Source: Rhizophagus clarus (taxonomy: Eukaryota > Glomeromycota > Glomeromycetes > Glomerales > Glomeraceae). Taken from it: a DNA stretch of 64,000 nt. The first letter of the stretch is position 1. Each line of letters opens with the position of its first letter. A program made the position numbers and the translations under genes. The notes beneath the pieces were generated by a model, which was given only the letters and a program-made list of their open reading frames with translations, ran no database searches and was not told the origin of the DNA. Positions 60,542 through 64,000 of the stretch are shown here, piece after piece. The stretch covers positions 930,001 to 994,000 of the forward strand of contig BLAL01000178.1 in assembly GCA_015698045.1 (NCBI GenBank). Direction: 5' to 3'.

Positions 60542-62810
60542 TTATTTTCTACTTAATTCATAAACATTAACTTTCCTCTCTTCAGCCAAATTACCTAATC
60601 CTTGAACTACAGATCTTTGAAATTTGTTTCGTAATTTATCAAAAAAGCGAGCTTCTTCGTCTTTACTTAGTCCTCGTTTCTTATATCCAAGATATATCTT
60701 CGTACGTCCTGGAGTGCACACAGATAGAAGAGTTTGTATAAGAGAATCAAACAAGTCTAATAAAAAGAAAAATTAATGTTAAAATAAGATAAAAAAATAA
60801 AAATAGCGAATCGTTAAAGCATAAAAATCCCTTACCAGGTTCATATACAACATCCGAAGCCAGTACATAATCGAGAACTCCAAATTTTTTTGCCTTCGTC
60901 AAATCTCCCCATCGTAATGAATCCACATCAACTGTCACTTTACTATTAGAATCCAAGATGTGTTTATTTAACTCTAAATTTCCACGAACTAATTTCAAAG
61001 CATAATCTAAGTCAGTCAATATTATATCGGTTTTTATGTTATCCGTCTTTTCACCAGATTTATCGGATTGTATAGTAGACAAAAATGCAGCCAAATATAA
61101 ACCAACAAATCCGGTTCCAGTTGACAAATCTAAAATTCTTTTTCCAAAAAATAAGTTTCTATGTCTCCGAATCTTATCCTCGATCATTTGAACCATGATA
61201 AACGCTGAGTCCCATACCTTTCCAGGAATTCCAGCATCCCACAATTCCTTAATAATAAGATACTTCCCATCTGGCAAGTCAAAACCTCGATAATTATCAA
61301 CGAGAGAATCATCAATACTCCAAGGGCTTTTTTTACGAGATGGCGAATCAGAATCACATAAAGGCATAGATTGGATAGTAACAAACCTACTTTCAGCAGG
61401 GATGAATACATTTGGTGGTAGATGATGAACGCAAGAACTAAGATATGTTTCACAATTAACAATATGAATAGGCCCAATAGCTAAGGGCACAAGGTGATTT
61501 TTTTGCACATATCTGCTATGTCCTTCATTGTTATCAATCTCGGTAAATTTTTTATTAACATTGTCATTAATATCATTGTTGCTGGAAAGATCTGAATTTT
61601 CATCCTTATCGTTGCTAACAATTTCCAGAATGGGATAAACATATAAATATAATTGAAGAGGAGAATTTGAAGAGGAGGAATTTTTTCGTTCAAGTCCATC
61701 CACATTTTCATCAAAAAATTCTGAATTTAGAAATCCATTAGATCCGTTAGGTCCATTAGATTTACTAAATTTATCAGATTCACCAGAAGAACAATCCGAT
61801 ACAGTTAATTGCTTTTTGGTACATACAATACGAAACTCCAAACCTCCTTTACCTCCATTTTGCACCCCCGCCCATCTCGTATCAGAACAATCGCTCCATT
61901 CACGAGATTCTGCACTCATAGGGCGGACTTGAACTTCATATTTTTCAGATTTTTCTTCACCATTAATTTCCAACAATTTACACCCGAGTGTATAACCTTG
62001 TATTCCAACTAGATCTTCTCTTTTAAATAATCCCATTTCACTGACGAACATGAGATCTAATGTATACCACATGTTCACATGGATATTTGGGTGTAATGGT
62101 CTTCTTAATAACAAACGATAATGAAATTTTTTTGCTAGCTCATTATAATTCCCACTATCTTTATCAATCAAACTGAATGCTTGAGATGAATTATTACGTC
62201 TCATTGCATCATTTGCGATCAAATTCTTCATACGACGTTGACGATCGTTAACACAATGTAAGTTGAACAAAATAGAATTGACTTTTTGTTGTGCTATCAA
62301 GGGAGTGATGTGAGGCAAAAAAATCGAAAGTACACCTTCGGTTTTGAAAGTAATTGTATTGTTTTTATTTCTTTCGAGAATGAGGGCTTTTAATTTTTCG
62401 AGATCTTTTTTAGCACGTTCCCAATTCTCAAGAGCTTCGAACGCCAGACTTCTAAGCCATAAAGCCAAAATGCGACAAAAAATATGATCGTTTGAAGAAT
62501 CGACTTCATGTGAAGTAATATTTATATCAGTAATTCTCAAGACTTCACCAGTATTTGATACGACTCGTTCATATTCTTTCATTTGCTGAAAACATACAGT
62601 TTGCGCTAGTAAAATATGTTCAAACGCTTCATAACGCTTAGGAATATTGACCTGACCCGTAATGTTTGTCAATAAGTGATTGAGCAATTCAATTGCAGTA
62701 GTGTAGTCTCCGGTGGCATATGCGTTGTTCAATTCCTCGAAGTCATTCGGTGGTCTCGGACAATCTTTCCAATTAAGACGGGGATATTTAGGAAATTGCG
62801 AGGGGGACAT
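60542..62810 (-). CDS. TPR-containing methyltransferase-16 (METTL21-like) protein
   Basis: Exons 62810-60836 and 60756-60542 join in frame to 729 residues. The N-terminal 170 residues form helix pairs like TPRs (NNAYATGDYTTAIELLNHLL, ALWLRSLAFEALENWERAKK). A middle region of unknown type contains Ser/Asn-rich inserts. The C-terminal 230 residues are a class I methyltransferase of the METTL21/methyltransf_16 kind: LWDAGIPGKVWDSAFIMVQM, SAM-binding motif DLSTGTGFVGLYLAA (about 561), LTDLDYALKLVRGNLELNK, DYVLASDVVYEPG (about 648-658), GYKKRGLSKDEEARFFDKL. Such enzymes methylate lysines of proteins such as chaperones and elongation factors; the substrate here is unknown. The TPR part may select the partner (inference). 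Start is the first ATG; 729 residues is long for the family. Confidence 0.85.
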
Positions 62811-63726
62811 TTTTCGGAATCTCGGTAGGAAATATGATGGTTTATAAAGAACACCGGAAAAAACGAGTGAAACCGAGTATAAAAAACAAACGACAATATG
62901 CTTTCTCCGATATAAAAAAAGAGAAATTTGTTAATAAGTTGCCTGTTCTTTTTTACCTTAAATGTGTAACTTGAAATTTTCCAGGCACAGCAAGTATATT
63001 GTTACATAAACGCGGATGCGGATGTTACAAATAAACAGAAATCAAAACGTAACTTGATTTGCATATAAATTACAAACGAAAAAAGATGAGATGTGGTTAA
63101 TTTCACTGAAATGGCTTATTTCGATTTTTTTTATGTTTGTTTGTAAAAGGTTAACGGGAAAACAAATAAAATGTTTTAATAAAGAATACAAGAAAAACAG
63201 GTTACAGACAATTTGCAGTAGTTTAAGCGAACGAATTTGGATGGTTTCTTTACTAAATAATATCACATGAAAGTATAATATCTTTTTGGAATGGCGGTTT
63301 ATAATCAATGTTGTACAATCTCGATAGAAAAATTTTTATTTTTGTTGATTGGAGTTTTTTTAAGAACTCATTTCGAACAATAATAAAAAAATTTGTTTTA
63401 GTTTATGGTTTAATATTTTAATAAAGGTAAAGAAAATGGATTAATTCGATAAGGAGGAATTTAGCGATAATTCCAAATTCAACATTTAAAAAGGTATTAT
63501 GAAAAAATGTTGGATACTTTTAGTTCTAGATATAAGAATGCTTTCGATATTTATAAAGATTGTAATGTATTAATGCTCAAACATAAAAAATAAATCATAC
63601 ATTCGCATTTCGCTTCCTGACTTTATGAAGACATAATTTCAGGATAATTTAAAATTTCTCTTAAAAAAAAGTTTTGAAAAAAATAGTAAATTATTTGTAT
63701 TAATTAAATTAAAACACAAATTTGTC
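62811..63726. other. Intergenic
   Basis: Promoter side of the methyltransferase gene and 3' flank of LC8. No gene or repeat seen. Confidence 0.55.
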
Positions 63727-64000
63727 TTATCCAGATTTGAACAGGAGTATAGCAATATTTCCAATGTAAAAGTAGATGAAATGCTTGGTTTCTGGACAAA
63801 TTCGTAGTATATATATAGAAAAAAAGTATTAAATTCAAGAATTATTAGAAAAAATTATAGATCACGCGTTTTTTTTTCTATAACTTAATTATATGTACTT
63901 AAATAAAATTAACAATCGAAGGTTTTTAAACTCACCGTGGGTCACGTAGCTTCCAAAGTTCCTTCCAACGATACAGTGCCAAGTTGTTCCGTGTCTTTTG
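63727..64000 (-). CDS. Dynein light chain LC8 (DYNLL), C-terminal half
   Basis: Exons 64000-63936 and 63791-63727 are joined through a 144-nt intron (donor GTGAGT at 63935, acceptor CCAG at 63792). The protein reads [20 protein letters not shown] then [22 protein letters not shown] and stop. [24 protein letters not shown] is the signature of LC8, the dimeric hub protein of cytoplasmic dynein and many other complexes; the family is about 89 residues, so nearly half is visible. The tail after IAILLFKSG matches the normal end. The first exons lie outside the window. Confidence 0.96.

Overview
The window is AT-rich eukaryotic DNA. Its genes are cut by many short introns with strong GTAAGT donors, ACTAAY-like branch sites and T-rich TAG acceptors. 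Gene content (TLDc relic, golgin, GRAM-VASt sterol-transfer protein, dual hybrid histidine kinase, Hos4-like ankyrin protein, dynein LC8) and the density of transposons fit an arbuscular mycorrhizal fungus (Glomeromycotina, most likely Rhizophagus). That assignment is inference from sequence style; no search was run.

Layout. 1-6.2 kb: 5' part of a TMF/Sgm1-like golgin (-), a three-exon unknown protein (+), a broken TLDc domain (-), and an eight-exon GRAM-VASt membrane protein (-). 8-10.4 kb: a frameshifted multi-exon lineage-type gene (+). 11.9-41.5 kb: a nested mobile-element block. 41.5-46.3 kb: decayed gene fragments and AT-rich filler. 46.3-64 kb: ordinary host genes, all on the minus strand: a 19-exon, 1774-residue double hybrid histidine kinase, a 917-residue ankyrin/AT-hook protein, a 729-residue TPR plus methyltransferase protein, and the C-terminal half of dynein light chain LC8.

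The repeat block can be read as layers. The oldest visible layer is two minus-strand arrays of tandem microexons (11.95-15.35 kb and 17.0-17.5 kb plus 35.94-36.0 kb). Exons of about 17-40 nt alternate with short introns, and most introns contain a 25-nt palindrome whose apex carries the branch-site-like TACTAAC. A 1,532-bp TIR element with an 8-bp target duplication sits in the first array. A complete 18,417-bp Helitron (17518-35934) sits in an intron of the second array, between A and T, and the empty site can be rebuilt exactly. Inside the Helitron lies a TIR element (18283-30199) carrying a Myb/SANT-like gene, and inside the long intron of that gene lies an 8.2-kb antisense LINE. A second, decayed copy of the SANT element lies outside the Helitron in inverted orientation (36658-41479).

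The tandem microexon arrays with covarying intronic hairpins are my main candidate for something poorly described. They resemble the repeat-per-exon organisation reported for SP7-type secreted effectors of AM fungi, but no signal-peptide exon is seen here and the arrays are partly decayed, so a function is not assigned.
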